From the NCBI GenBank assembly GCA_030627725.1, contig DAOVSZ010000176.1, forward strand, positions 1 through 6,051: 6,051 nt of DNA. The letters are read 5' to 3'. The translations under genes were made by a program, and so were the position numbers. The stretch's first letter is position 1. The number at the start of each line of letters is the position of its first letter. Below the pieces are notes generated by a model. It saw only the letters and a list, made by a program, of their open reading frames with translations, made no database searches and was not told where the DNA came from. Shown here in pieces: positions 1-6,051 of this stretch. This DNA is from Desulfobulbaceae bacterium (GTDB lineage Bacteria > Desulfobacterota > Desulfobulbia > Desulfobulbales > DAOVSZ01).

Positions 1-620
1 ACGATGACGCCACAAAATATGGGTATCAGAACGTCAGCGTGAACAGGATCCTACGCGGTTACTTTAAACGTTTTGTAATAACAGTCGCTTAGATCCTAGA
101 CCCGAAAATTGAGAGGATGGCTGTCATATATAAAGACAATCCCTCGAATCGCCTGAATGTTGCCCAGTTTCAAGCGGACACGGCAGATCATTCCATTACG
201 ATAACCGATTATATTGACGTGAACACCATGGAGGAACTCAAAAGTGCGATCGCTTCCATGGGAAAAAAGGTTGACGCATTGTTCATGATGACCCTGACAG
301 GGATCCTGGACGAGAACGGAAAAGCCCTGGAAGGGAATGAGATCCAATCTTTTGTTGCAACATTCAGCAAAATTCCAACTCTCGGACATTCCAACTGGCA
401 GATTGAAAGCGGGGCGCTTTGCGGCGTCATAAAGATCAGCAGGGAGAAAGGAACAGGGGCTGCCGAATTGGCTGTAAAAATCCTCGGTGGCACACCGGTT
501 ACGGATGTCCCAATCACCCAGAACCGAAACGGCCAGCGGATAATCAATGTGACAACGGCAAAGAGATTGGGGATCGCACTGATTCCCTCCGTTCTCCGGG
601 GCTCTGAACTTGTCAGATAG
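1..620 (+). pseudogene. Degraded ABC_sub_bind-family periplasmic binding protein (3' part)
   Basis: Reading from base 3, this frame encodes the C-terminal part of a protein homologous to the intact binding protein at 799-1812. Shared landmarks are AAKYGY/DATKYGY, IIYND/VIYKD, VNT..LK, KADAL/KVDAL, PTLG.S.WQ, the VPIT/IPIT..N.NG.R motif and TTAK.LGI.L.PSV near the end. By hand count about 45 % of residues match over the last 165 or so positions. The frame is broken by a TAG at 90-92, where the paralogue has a lysine (residue 155, in LKLIAP), and the roughly 15 codons before it match poorly, so a frameshift there is also possible. The 5' half lies outside the window. A 167-residue reading frame starts at ATG 117, but GAGAGG directly abuts that ATG with no usable spacing, and the product would lack a signal peptide and the N-terminal lobe. 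I therefore read it as a pseudogene rather than a short gene. A sequencing error at the stop, or stop-codon readthrough, cannot be excluded. Confidence 0.78.
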
Positions 621-655
621 GGAAACGCTCATCTTTCGCAAGAGAATATAATCAC

Positions 656-736
656 GGGTATGAACCCCGGGGCAAGCACCGGACCAAAAATTCCGCAGCA
701 AGCTGCGGGGTATTATACCCTCCGCTTTCAGCGGGA
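656..736. repeat. REP-like cluster of palindromes
   Basis: This intergenic block is almost entirely self-complementary. GGGT-atga-ACCC (656-667) overlaps CCCCGGGG (665-672). CCGCAGC-aa-GCTGCGG (693-708) runs into GGGTAT-t-ATACCC (708-720), followed by CCGC-tttca-GCGG (722-734). GGGTAT at 656-661 can also pair with ATACCC at 715-720, closing the whole unit. Such nested GC-rich palindromes between genes are typical of REP/BIME elements mobilised by RAYT transposases; that family assignment is inference. Read on the minus strand, the central stem is followed by AATTTTT, which resembles an intrinsic terminator, but no minus-strand gene is present to need one. Confidence 0.5.
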
Positions 737-748
737 TTGTTCGACTAA

Positions 749-768
749 GCGTTTCAAAAACGAAACGC
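749..768 (+). other. Hairpin upstream of the binding-protein gene
   Basis: GCGTTTC (749-755) and GAAACGC (762-768) form a perfect 7-bp stem with the 6-nt loop AAAAAC, ending 30 nt before the ATG at 799 and 17 nt before its GGAG ribosome binding site. There is no T-run after it, so it is not a standard terminator. A further copy of GAAACGCT lies at 622-629, just after the pseudogene stop, and could pair with 748-755 instead. It may be an operator or a leader-RNA structure; the sequence does not decide. Confidence 0.4.
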
Positions 769-785
769 AAGTCTCACGAATAAAT

Positions 786-789
786 GGAG
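786..789 (+). promoter_or_regulatory. Ribosome binding site for the 799 gene
   Basis: GGAG lies 9 nt before ATG 799 and supports this start, which also gives a complete signal peptide. Confidence 0.65.
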
Positions 790-798
790 ACATAATCC

Positions 799-1812
799 AT
801 GCATACTCTACAAAAAATTACAAAAATACTCCTGCTCCTCCTTATCGTCATTCTGCTTGGACCAGCCGGACTGTCTGCCAAGGACTTTAAAGACAAAAAA
901 GTCCTGGTGGTGATGAGCTATCATCCGGAATATGCCTGGCAGCAGGAACTCAGGCAGGGGATCGAATCCGTTCTTTCGGATGCCCGGATCAAATACTTTT
1001 ACATGAACACCAAGAAGAACCTTGCCGGCGGCCACGCCAAGGCAAAGGAGGCATTTGCGCTCTACAAGGAATTCCTGCCGGATGTGGTGATTGCTGCGGA
1101 CGACAATGCCCAGTCCATGTTCGTGGCGCCCTATTTGAAGGACAAGGTGAAGACGCCTGTGATTTTCTGCGGGGTAAATCATGAAGCCGCCAAATACGGT
1201 TATCCGGCCTCGAATGTAACCGGGGTCGTTGAGAGATTCCACTGGCGGGAGGGGCTGAATTTTTTAAAGCTCATCGCGCCGGGGACAAAAAAGGCAGCCA
1301 TAATCTATAATGACACCCCGTCAACCCTTGCAGTTATTGACCAGATCCGGGATGAAATGCCTGAATATCCAGTTGAAATAATCGAATTTGTCAAAGTGAA
1401 TACCGTAGCAGATCTTAAGAACTCGGTCATAAACATGAGAGCGAAGGCAGACGCCTTGTTATTACTGGCATTGGCGGGGATCAGGGACCAGAACGGCACT
1501 CCTCTGGAATCCGAAGAGGCGACCCTTCTTGTTACGGACATCTGGAACAAGCCGACACTGGGACAATCCAGCTGGCAATTAAAAGTTGGTGTTCTCTGCG
1601 CCGTGGCAAAGACAGGTCAGGAGCAGGGCGATCTCGCCGCCAGGATGGCGCTTGATATCTTCAAGGGCAATTCCATACAGGATATCCCAATCACCTGGAA
1701 CAAAAACGGACGGCGCATGGTCAACATGACCACGGCAAAAAAACTAGGGATCAAACTGAACCCATCGGTCATTACCGCCACAGAAATCGTGTTTTCAAAA
1801 CAGCATCGCTGA
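799..1812 (+). CDS. ABC_sub_bind-family periplasmic binding protein
   Basis: The 337-residue product is a periplasmic ligand-binding protein of the ABC transporter substrate-binding family (PF04392 type, PBP type I fold). Residues 1-27 form a signal peptide: a basic start, an L/I/V-rich core at 10-20 and a likely cleavage after LSA (27|28). No lipobox cysteine is present, so it should be soluble. The mature part shows two lobes: VLVVMSYHPEYAW (35-47) opens lobe 1, DVVIAADDNA (95-104) and VIFCGVNHEA (121-130) lie in it, NVTGV (139-143) marks the crossover, and KKAAIIYND (164-172) opens lobe 2. The length is usual for the family. The ligand is not predictable; some relatives are annotated for aromatic amino acids, but that name should not be transferred. 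No permease or ATPase gene follows. Instead a sensor kinase begins 171 nt downstream, suggesting a co-sensor role. It is a paralogue of the broken gene at 1-620. Confidence 0.88.
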   Translation: MHTLQKITKILLLLLIVILLGPAGLSAKDFKDKKVLVVMSYHPEYAWQQELRQGIESVLSDARIKYFYMNTKKNLAGGHAKAKEAFALYKEFLPDVVIAADDNAQSMFVAPYLKDKVKTPVIFCGVNHEAAKYGYPASNVTGVVERFHWREGLNFLKLIAPGTKKAAIIYNDTPSTLAVIDQIRDEMPEYPVEIIEFVKVNTVADLKNSVINMRAKADALLLLALAGIRDQNGTPLESEEATLLVTDIWNKPTLGQSSWQLKVGVLCAVAKTGQEQGDLAARMALDIFKGNSIQDIPITWNKNGRRMVNMTTAKKLGIKLNPSVITATEIVFSKQHR

Positions 1813-1819
1813 GAGTATG

Positions 1820-1927
1820 GTAAGCCATCACAGGGCCCTCATCTCCTTTGTCATCGGCCTATTCACATACAGGGGCTTATAGTTCACAGGCCTCTTTCGC
1901 GGATATGAGGCCCCTGCAATGGCTTAC
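1820..1927. repeat. Long imperfect inverted repeat (MITE-like or RNA hairpin)
   Basis: The left arm (1820-1842) and right arm (1905-1927) are inverted copies of 23 nt with 20 matching positions. The outer 9 bp are perfect (GTAAGCCAT / ATGGCTTAC), then there is a 2-nt mismatch, CAGGG pairing with CCCTG, one mismatch, and CCTCAT pairing with ATGAGG. The 62-nt spacer contains a smaller GGCCT/AGGCC pair (1856-1860 and 1888-1892). The element lies between the stop of the binding protein and the kinase start. It could be a miniature inverted-repeat element, though I see no clear target-site duplication. It could equally be a transcript-end or attenuator hairpin that lowers kinase expression relative to the binding protein. 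Confidence 0.6.
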
Positions 1928-1934
1928 AGTGTTG

Positions 1935-1952
1935 AAAACGGTGCGTTTTTTT
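1935..1952 (+). terminator. Possible weak Rho-independent terminator
   Basis: AAAACG (1935-1940) and CGTTTT (1944-1949) form a 6-bp stem with loop GTG, and the T-run covers 1946-1952. It stands 8 nt after the large inverted repeat. The stem is AT-rich and weak on its own, and the T-run overlaps the stem, so termination may depend on the larger hairpin upstream or be only partial. Full termination would separate the binding-protein gene from the kinase transcript. Confidence 0.35.
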
Positions 1953-1983
1953 GGCAGCCTTACCCCGTGATCAGTTATAGAAT

Positions 1984-4218
1984 ATGGACATCCAGCTCAA
2001 AAACCTCAAAAATTCTCCAACGGCAAAGCTCTTTGCCGTGAGCCTTGTGACCCTCTTTGTGGTCGCAGGCTCCTTTGCCGTTGTCCTCCGTTCCTTTTAC
2101 AAAATAGAGACGTTTATGGAGCGTGATGTCAGGGAAAATGTACAAACCATTGCAATAAACTCCCGTCTGAGCCGCGACTTACATGGAATTGAAGACTCAA
2201 TGCTTCAACTGCCGACAACAACTCTCAGGAAACCCGGCCTGCTGCGCAATGAGACCCAAGAAATCCTTCACAAACTCGAAGAGATCCGGCAGGAAGCGAG
2301 TCAGGGAAAGAATGTTTTCAGTTCCCGTAACGGACAGAAACTGCTGCAAGAATATCAAAGAATTGCAAAAAGCATCCTGCAGGATTTTGCGGGCCTGAAC
2401 ACTTCCCTTATCCGTCTGGATGCACTCAACAGGGCATTTGCAGAAAACCTTGACTCGGTTGAGGAGCAGACCGGAACATTAATGGTGAAATATGCCATGG
2501 AGGGCAAGGACATCATTGCGCTGCAACAGATATATGCGGTCACACCTTTTTGCAGACAGCAGATCATGCAGGCCCATGACCTTGCAGAACTCGCCATTAC
2601 GAACAAGGACCCGGGACGGCTTGGAATGACCGGACAGGAGAGGGATACACACGAAAAGGGGGTTGTAACCGTCATTGCCGGCCTCAGGCAGACCCTTGCC
2701 ACCCTTACTTCCGCTGACCCCAGAATTGGATCTCATGTCCGGACATTGCTGGACCTCTCTGCCCAATACCTGGAAATCGTCCGGGAATTGCATGCACGCC
2801 TTGAATCGTTTTCCAATACATGTTCTCAATTCGACACCACGGACAAAGAAATTCTCACCGCCCTCGGCAACATCGATTCCCAGACCACAAAAACTCTCCA
2901 GGACATTGAAAAAGACACCAGGGATCTGCTTACAAACACCACGGCAATCCTCTCTATCGTTTTCGCTGTCGTGATAACGGTTTCCGTGGCTGGCTGGCTG
3001 CTGATCCGTTTTATCAGCCTGCAGATGGAAACAGCTGCCAAAAAAGAAAAAGAGACAAAAGAGCAGATTGAAGAGACCAACCGGCGGCTCCAGGAAGAAA
3101 TAGCAGAACGAAAGCAGGCCCAGGAAGCCCTGAAACAGGTGCATGATGAACTTGAAGCGCGGGTAGAGGATCGGACCGCGGAACTTACCAGAAGCAACCT
3201 GCAGTTGCAGGAGGCTCTCGATGTCATCAATATGAGTCCCGTCGTGGCATTTCTCTGGAAAAACGCCGAGGGTTGGCCGGTTGAATACGTTTCCGACAGG
3301 GTGGAAGATGTTTTCGGCTACACATCAGAAGAGTTTTTAACAGGAAAGATACAATATATTCAACTCATTCACCCTGGTGACCTGAACAGGGTTGTGGAGG
3401 AGGTCTCAAGGAACAGCAGCGAGAAGGGAGTGGAAGACTTTGCCCATGAACCATACCGAATTGTCACCCGTGACGGGAAAATTAAATGGGTCGATGACAG
3501 AACACATATCAAACGTAATAAAAAGGGTGAAATTATCTATTATCAGGGGGTTATTGCTGACATTACCGACCGTAAGAAGTCCGGAGAACAGATCAAGGCC
3601 GCCCTGGCGGAAAAGGTAACACTCTTAAAAGAGATCCACCACCGGGTCAAGAACAACATGCAGATCATCACCAGCCTCTTGAGGCTGCAGGCGGACACTA
3701 TCAAGGATGCCCGCTACCTCGATATGTTCAGGGAGAGCCAGATGCGGATTCAGTCCATGGCCCTGATCCATGACAAACTGTATCGATCCGATGACCTGGC
3801 CGGCATAGGTTTTGGTGAATATCTCAAAGAGCTCAGCGCTCATCTTATCCGCACATATGCAATCAATCCCGATGCAGTGACAATCCAGGTTGAGGCTGCG
3901 GATGTCCGGTTGGGGCTTAATGCGGCAATCCCCTGTGGACTGCTGATGAATGAGCTTGTCTCAAATTCTCTGAAACACGCCTTTCCGGATGACCGGAAAG
4001 GAGAAATATCTATAACGCTTCAACCGGTTGAAGATGATCAGATCGTATTAACAGTGAGTGACAACGGAATCGGTCTACCTGATGATCTGGACTTTAGAAA
4101 CACAAAATCTCTTGGCATGGAACTAGTGGTGATTCTGGCAGAGGGCCAGCTGGGCGGCACTGTTGAACTGGACAGGACAGGCGGGACAGCGTTTAAGGTT
4201 GTGTTCAGGAATGTTTGA
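1984..4218 (+). CDS. Membrane sensor histidine kinase: helical sensor, PAS, HisKA_2, HATPase
   Basis: The 744-residue protein is a transmembrane histidine kinase. One membrane helix lies at about 15-35 and a second at about 320-343. Between them is a periplasmic region of some 280 residues, rich in heptad-like leucine and charged segments and probably all-helical. A coiled coil (about 352-412) leads to a PAS fold (about 415-530, with FGYTSEEF and a C-terminal GVIADITDRK). HisKA_2 follows, with EIHHRVKNN (550-558); H553 aligns with the phosphoacceptor of HWE/HisKA_2 kinases. The HATPase has an N box NELVSN (656-661), a G1 box DNGIG (693-697) and a G2-like SLGMEL (709-714), so it looks active. 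There is no receiver domain, and its response regulator is not in the window. The start is the first ATG after an in-frame TAG at 1978-1980 and is needed for the first helix, but no Shine-Dalgarno sequence precedes it. It lies 33 nt upstream of the lipoprotein gene, probably in one operon. Confidence 0.92.
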   Translation: MDIQLKNLKNSPTAKLFAVSLVTLFVVAGSFAVVLRSFYKIETFMERDVRENVQTIAINSRLSRDLHGIEDSMLQLPTTTLRKPGLLRNETQEILHKLEEIRQEASQGKNVFSSRNGQKLLQEYQRIAKSILQDFAGLNTSLIRLDALNRAFAENLDSVEEQTGTLMVKYAMEGKDIIALQQIYAVTPFCRQQIMQAHDLAELAITNKDPGRLGMTGQERDTHEKGVVTVIAGLRQTLATLTSADPRIGSHVRTLLDLSAQYLEIVRELHARLESFSNTCSQFDTTDKEILTALGNIDSQTTKTLQDIEKDTRDLLTNTTAILSIVFAVVITVSVAGWLLIRFISLQMETAAKKEKETKEQIEETNRRLQEEIAERKQAQEALKQVHDELEARVEDRTAELTRSNLQLQEALDVINMSPVVAFLWKNAEGWPVEYVSDRVEDVFGYTSEEFLTGKIQYIQLIHPGDLNRVVEEVSRNSSEKGVEDFAHEPYRIVTRDGKIKWVDDRTHIKRNKKGEIIYYQGVIADITDRKKSGEQIKAALAEKVTLLKEIHHRVKNNMQIITSLLRLQADTIKDARYLDMFRESQMRIQSMALIHDKLYRSDDLAGIGFGEYLKELSAHLIRTYAINPDAVTIQVEAADVRLGLNAAIPCGLLMNELVSNSLKHAFPDDRKGEISITLQPVEDDQIVLTVSDNGIGLPDDLDFRNTKSLGMELVVILAEGQLGGTVELDRTGGTAFKVVFRNV

Positions 4219-4235
4219 AAAAGGTAGATAAGCTG

Positions 4236-4242
4236 AAGGAGG
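4236..4242 (+). promoter_or_regulatory. Strong ribosome binding site for the 4252 gene
   Basis: AAGGAGG sits 9 nt before ATG 4252. It fixes this start even though it gives an unusually long basic leader before the hydrophobic segment, and it contrasts with the missing site before the kinase gene at 1984. Confidence 0.8.
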
Positions 4243-4251
4243 AAGGCTGCT

Positions 4252-5277
4252 ATGAAAAAGACAAGTGCCAGACAAGTACGGTCAAATGCCCTGTCTCCCG
4301 TGCCCTGCACCGGCATTCTGCGAGGTCGGGCCGTATGGACCATTGTGGTCTTGGCAGTTTCCATGCTTCTTTTTATCGGGTGCGAATCGCAACCGGAACG
4401 TAAAAAAGTCGATCTGACGAAAAAAGAGAGCCCATCGGCTGTCAAGCCGATGAAAACAGAGGAGATCGGGAAGGAATGGATCTTCGGTTTTGACCTGCGG
4501 AGGTCGCTGGAAGAGGACACGCGGCAGTATGCCTCATTCCTGAAATACTTAGAAGATGCGACAGGCCTAGCATTCAAACTCCGCTTTACCCAGAAGACCG
4601 GTCGGATTGAAGATGATCTGGGACGGGGAGTTGTTCATTTTGCAGCCTTTGGCGCAGGGGCTTATATCCCTGCCCGTGAAGAATATAACGTCATCCCGCT
4701 GGCCCGCGGACTGAACAGATTCGGCAAGGCGGAATATCAGGCAGTGATCGTCACCGCGCCTGACAGCCCGATTCAAAGCATTGAAGATTTACGAGGGAAA
4801 CGATTTGCCTTTGGTAATTATACTTCGACCCAGGGGCACGTCATCCCAAGGATCATTCTAGCGGAACACGGACTGACCCTGGATGATTTTTCTTATTTTG
4901 ATTACACAGGCGGTCACCGTAACTGCGCCATGGAGGTCATTGCCGGTAATTTTGATGCCGGCGGCATGCAGGACACTCTTGGCAGGGAAATGGCTGCATC
5001 CGGCCGTCTCCGTATTCTCCATGATTCAGACTATTATCCTTCCAGCTGTCTTGCCGCCAATAAGGAGGTACCGCAGGAAGTGCTGGATGCAGTAAGAAAG
5101 GCGCTGCTGGCTCTGGAACCAAAAGGCAGGCATGCGGGTATTCTGGTTGACTGGGACAGGACCGAGATGCCCAACGGTTTTATTGCGGCCAAAGACGAGG
5201 ATTATGAAAAACTCCGCTACTGGTCGACAAAACTCAACCTGTATAATGAATCGCAGAGGCCGATCAAAGCACGATGA
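4252..5277 (+). CDS. PhnD-like phosphate/phosphonate-family binding lipoprotein
   Basis: The 341-residue product is a binding protein of the PhnD-like family (PF12974 type: phosphate, phosphite or phosphonate binders). A basic leader (1-26) precedes a hydrophobic segment (27-43) and a lipobox ending LFIGC, with C44 as the lipidation site. A Lys/Glu-rich tether runs to about residue 72. Lobe 1 begins at KEWIFGFDLR (74-83). Other family features are AAFGAGAY (131-138), the DLRGKRFAFGNYTSTQG segment (179-195), GGHRNCAMEVI (220-230) and NFDAGGMQD (233-241). The family loop usually reads STSG and here reads STQG (192-195), so the pocket may be altered. No transporter permease or ATPase lies in the window. 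The gene follows the kinase by 33 nt and overlaps the next sensor gene by 4 nt, which points to a sensing rather than uptake role. The family is clear; the ligand is unknown. Confidence 0.87.
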   Translation: MKKTSARQVRSNALSPVPCTGILRGRAVWTIVVLAVSMLLFIGCESQPERKKVDLTKKESPSAVKPMKTEEIGKEWIFGFDLRRSLEEDTRQYASFLKYLEDATGLAFKLRFTQKTGRIEDDLGRGVVHFAAFGAGAYIPAREEYNVIPLARGLNRFGKAEYQAVIVTAPDSPIQSIEDLRGKRFAFGNYTSTQGHVIPRIILAEHGLTLDDFSYFDYTGGHRNCAMEVIAGNFDAGGMQDTLGREMAASGRLRILHDSDYYPSSCLAANKEVPQEVLDAVRKALLALEPKGRHAGILVDWDRTEMPNGFIAAKDEDYEKLRYWSTKLNLYNESQRPIKAR

Positions 5278-6051
5278 GACTCCGAACGAAAATTATTTTT
5301 CTGATTACGGCATCACTGGCCGGGTTAGGTCTTTTATCCTCCCTTTTAGTGTACAACATCATGCTGGATGTCTTGAAAAAGGACCTGCTGGAGAAGGGGG
5401 TGACCGTCGCCAGGAGCCTTGCAAAGGGGATCACCAGAGATGTCATCGGCAATGAGACGGTCCTGGTCCATGAATATCTGCGATCCATGGTGGCCGAGAC
5501 GCCGGACCTTGAATATGTCTTTGTGATCGGTTTTAAAAATGAACTGTTTGCTCATTCTTTTGAAGGCAGTTTTCCACCGGGCCTGCATGTTCAAAAAAAT
5601 AACGCGGAAAGTCCCATCCGTTATCTGGACACGGAAAAAGGACCGGTCATGGAAATCTGGGCGCCCCTGATAAAGGACTTGACGGCCCATGTCCACATCG
5701 GTCTGAACGAAAGCGGTCTGTATGCCCACGCAAAGGCGCTGCGCAATCGGATGCTGTTGCTTACCCTGGGCATGGTTTTGATCACGGTCCTCATTTCAGC
5801 TATAGTCAGTCAGAGGATTACACGACCGCTCGGACGCCTGGTCGATTCCATGCGGGACTATGGCCGTGAAGGGACAACAGGGCGGCTTGAAATTTCGAGT
5901 GGCGGCAAGGAAGTGGAAGAGCTGACAGTCACTTTTCAAGAGATGATTCAAAAACTTGAGCAGAGTTCAAAGGCGCTGCAGAAGAGCGAAAAGAAATTCC
6001 GCGACATTGTCGAATCAACCTCGGACTGGATATGGGAGGTGGACAAAAACG
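5274..6051 (+). CDS. Membrane sensor with Cache-like domain, HAMP and PAS (3'-truncated by window)
   Basis: The frame is open from ATG 5274 to the window end (259 codons plus one base). The ATG overlaps the upstream stop as ATGA, and no Shine-Dalgarno is correctly placed (AGAGG at 5255-5259 is 14 nt away), so translation is probably coupled to the lipoprotein gene. The product starts MRLRTKIIFL, with membrane helices at about 7-29 and 158-178. The periplasmic part between them (about 130 residues) looks like a single Cache domain, for example LEYVFVIGFKNELFAHSF (79-96) and VHIGLNESGL (140-149). A HAMP domain follows (about 180-232, RITRPLGRLVDSM), then a short helix and the start of a PAS domain (KKFRDIVESTSDWIWEVDKN, 240-259). 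The C-terminal output is outside the window. A histidine kinase is most likely; a diguanylate cyclase is possible. A chemoreceptor is less likely because PAS follows HAMP. Confidence 0.85.
   Translation, partial: MRLRTKIIFLITASLAGLGLLSSLLVYNIMLDVLKKDLLEKGVTVARSLAKGITRDVIGNETVLVHEYLRSMVAETPDLEYVFVIGFKNELFAHSFEGSFPPGLHVQKNNAESPIRYLDTEKGPVMEIWAPLIKDLTAHVHIGLNESGLYAHAKALRNRMLLLTLGMVLITVLISAIVSQRITRPLGRLVDSMRDYGREGTTGRLEISSGGKEVEELTVTFQEMIQKLEQSSKALQKSEKKFRDIVESTSDWIWEVDKN

Noticed and set aside
117..620. A complete small gene of 167 codons starting at ATG 117
   Set aside because: The homology continues upstream of the ATG through the TAG, the only purine-rich stretch abuts the ATG, and the product would be a half domain without a signal peptide.
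693..716. Intrinsic terminator for the upstream pseudogene
   Set aside because: The GC-rich stem is followed on the + strand by GGTATTAT with no T-run; the terminator-like T-run exists only on the minus strand, where no gene needs it.
622..768. CRISPR array suggested by the repeated GAAACGC units
   Set aside because: The units are only 7-8 nt, in mixed orientation and irregularly spaced, with no regular spacers or cas genes.
96..770. Minus-strand open frame of 224 codons
   Set aside because: It lies antisense to the binding-protein remnant and the palindrome cluster and shows no recognisable family pattern; it is best explained as a shadow of the + strand frame.
881..905. Perfect 8-bp inverted repeat AGGACTTT / AAAGTCCT with 9-nt loop
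   Set aside because: It falls inside the coding sequence just after the signal peptide (KDFKDKKVL) and is explained by Lys/Asp codon repetition.
1951..1980. Promoter-like TTGGCA (1951-1956) with TTATAG (1975-1980), 18-nt spacing
   Set aside because: Transcription would begin within the kinase coding region, and starting downstream would lose the first membrane helix. Probably chance, although a leaderless or misplaced start cannot be fully ruled out.

Overview
The window carries two consecutive 'binding protein + sensor kinase' modules on the + strand, preceded by the decayed remains of a related binding-protein gene. All supported genes point the same way. Base composition is moderate, about 50 % GC by eye. 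The combination of ABC_sub_bind-type binding proteins with PAS/HisKA_2 kinases and a PhnD-like lipoprotein suggests a Gram-negative, probably anaerobic bacterium of the Desulfobacterota (old Deltaproteobacteria). That placement is inference from gene style only; there is no phylogenetic marker here.

Layout. 1-620: 3' part of an ABC_sub_bind-family binding-protein gene with an in-frame TAG (90-92) and a poorly matching stretch just before it, so probably a pseudogene. 621-798: non-coding, with a dense cluster of palindromes resembling a REP element and a second hairpin close to the next gene. 799-1812: intact paralogue of the broken gene, a secreted periplasmic binding protein. 1813-1983: non-coding, dominated by a 23-nt-arm imperfect inverted repeat and a small T-run hairpin. 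1984-4218: membrane sensor kinase with a large, apparently helical periplasmic domain, coiled coil, PAS, HisKA_2 and HATPase domains. 4252-5277: PhnD-like (phosphate/phosphite/phosphonate-family) binding lipoprotein. 5274-6051: start of a second membrane sensor (Cache-like domain, HAMP, PAS), overlapping the lipoprotein gene by ATGA and running off the window.

How they may work together. No permease or ATPase gene appears, although both binding proteins belong to families usually described as ABC-transporter components. Each is followed directly by a transmembrane sensor. The simplest reading is that the binding proteins act as ligand-receiving co-sensors, as TorT does for TorS or LuxP for LuxQ, and pass the signal to the kinase's periplasmic domain. 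The ligands cannot be read from sequence. No response regulator is present in the window, so the output is unknown. The paralogous remnant at the left edge shows that this locus has grown, and partly decayed, by duplication of binding-protein genes.
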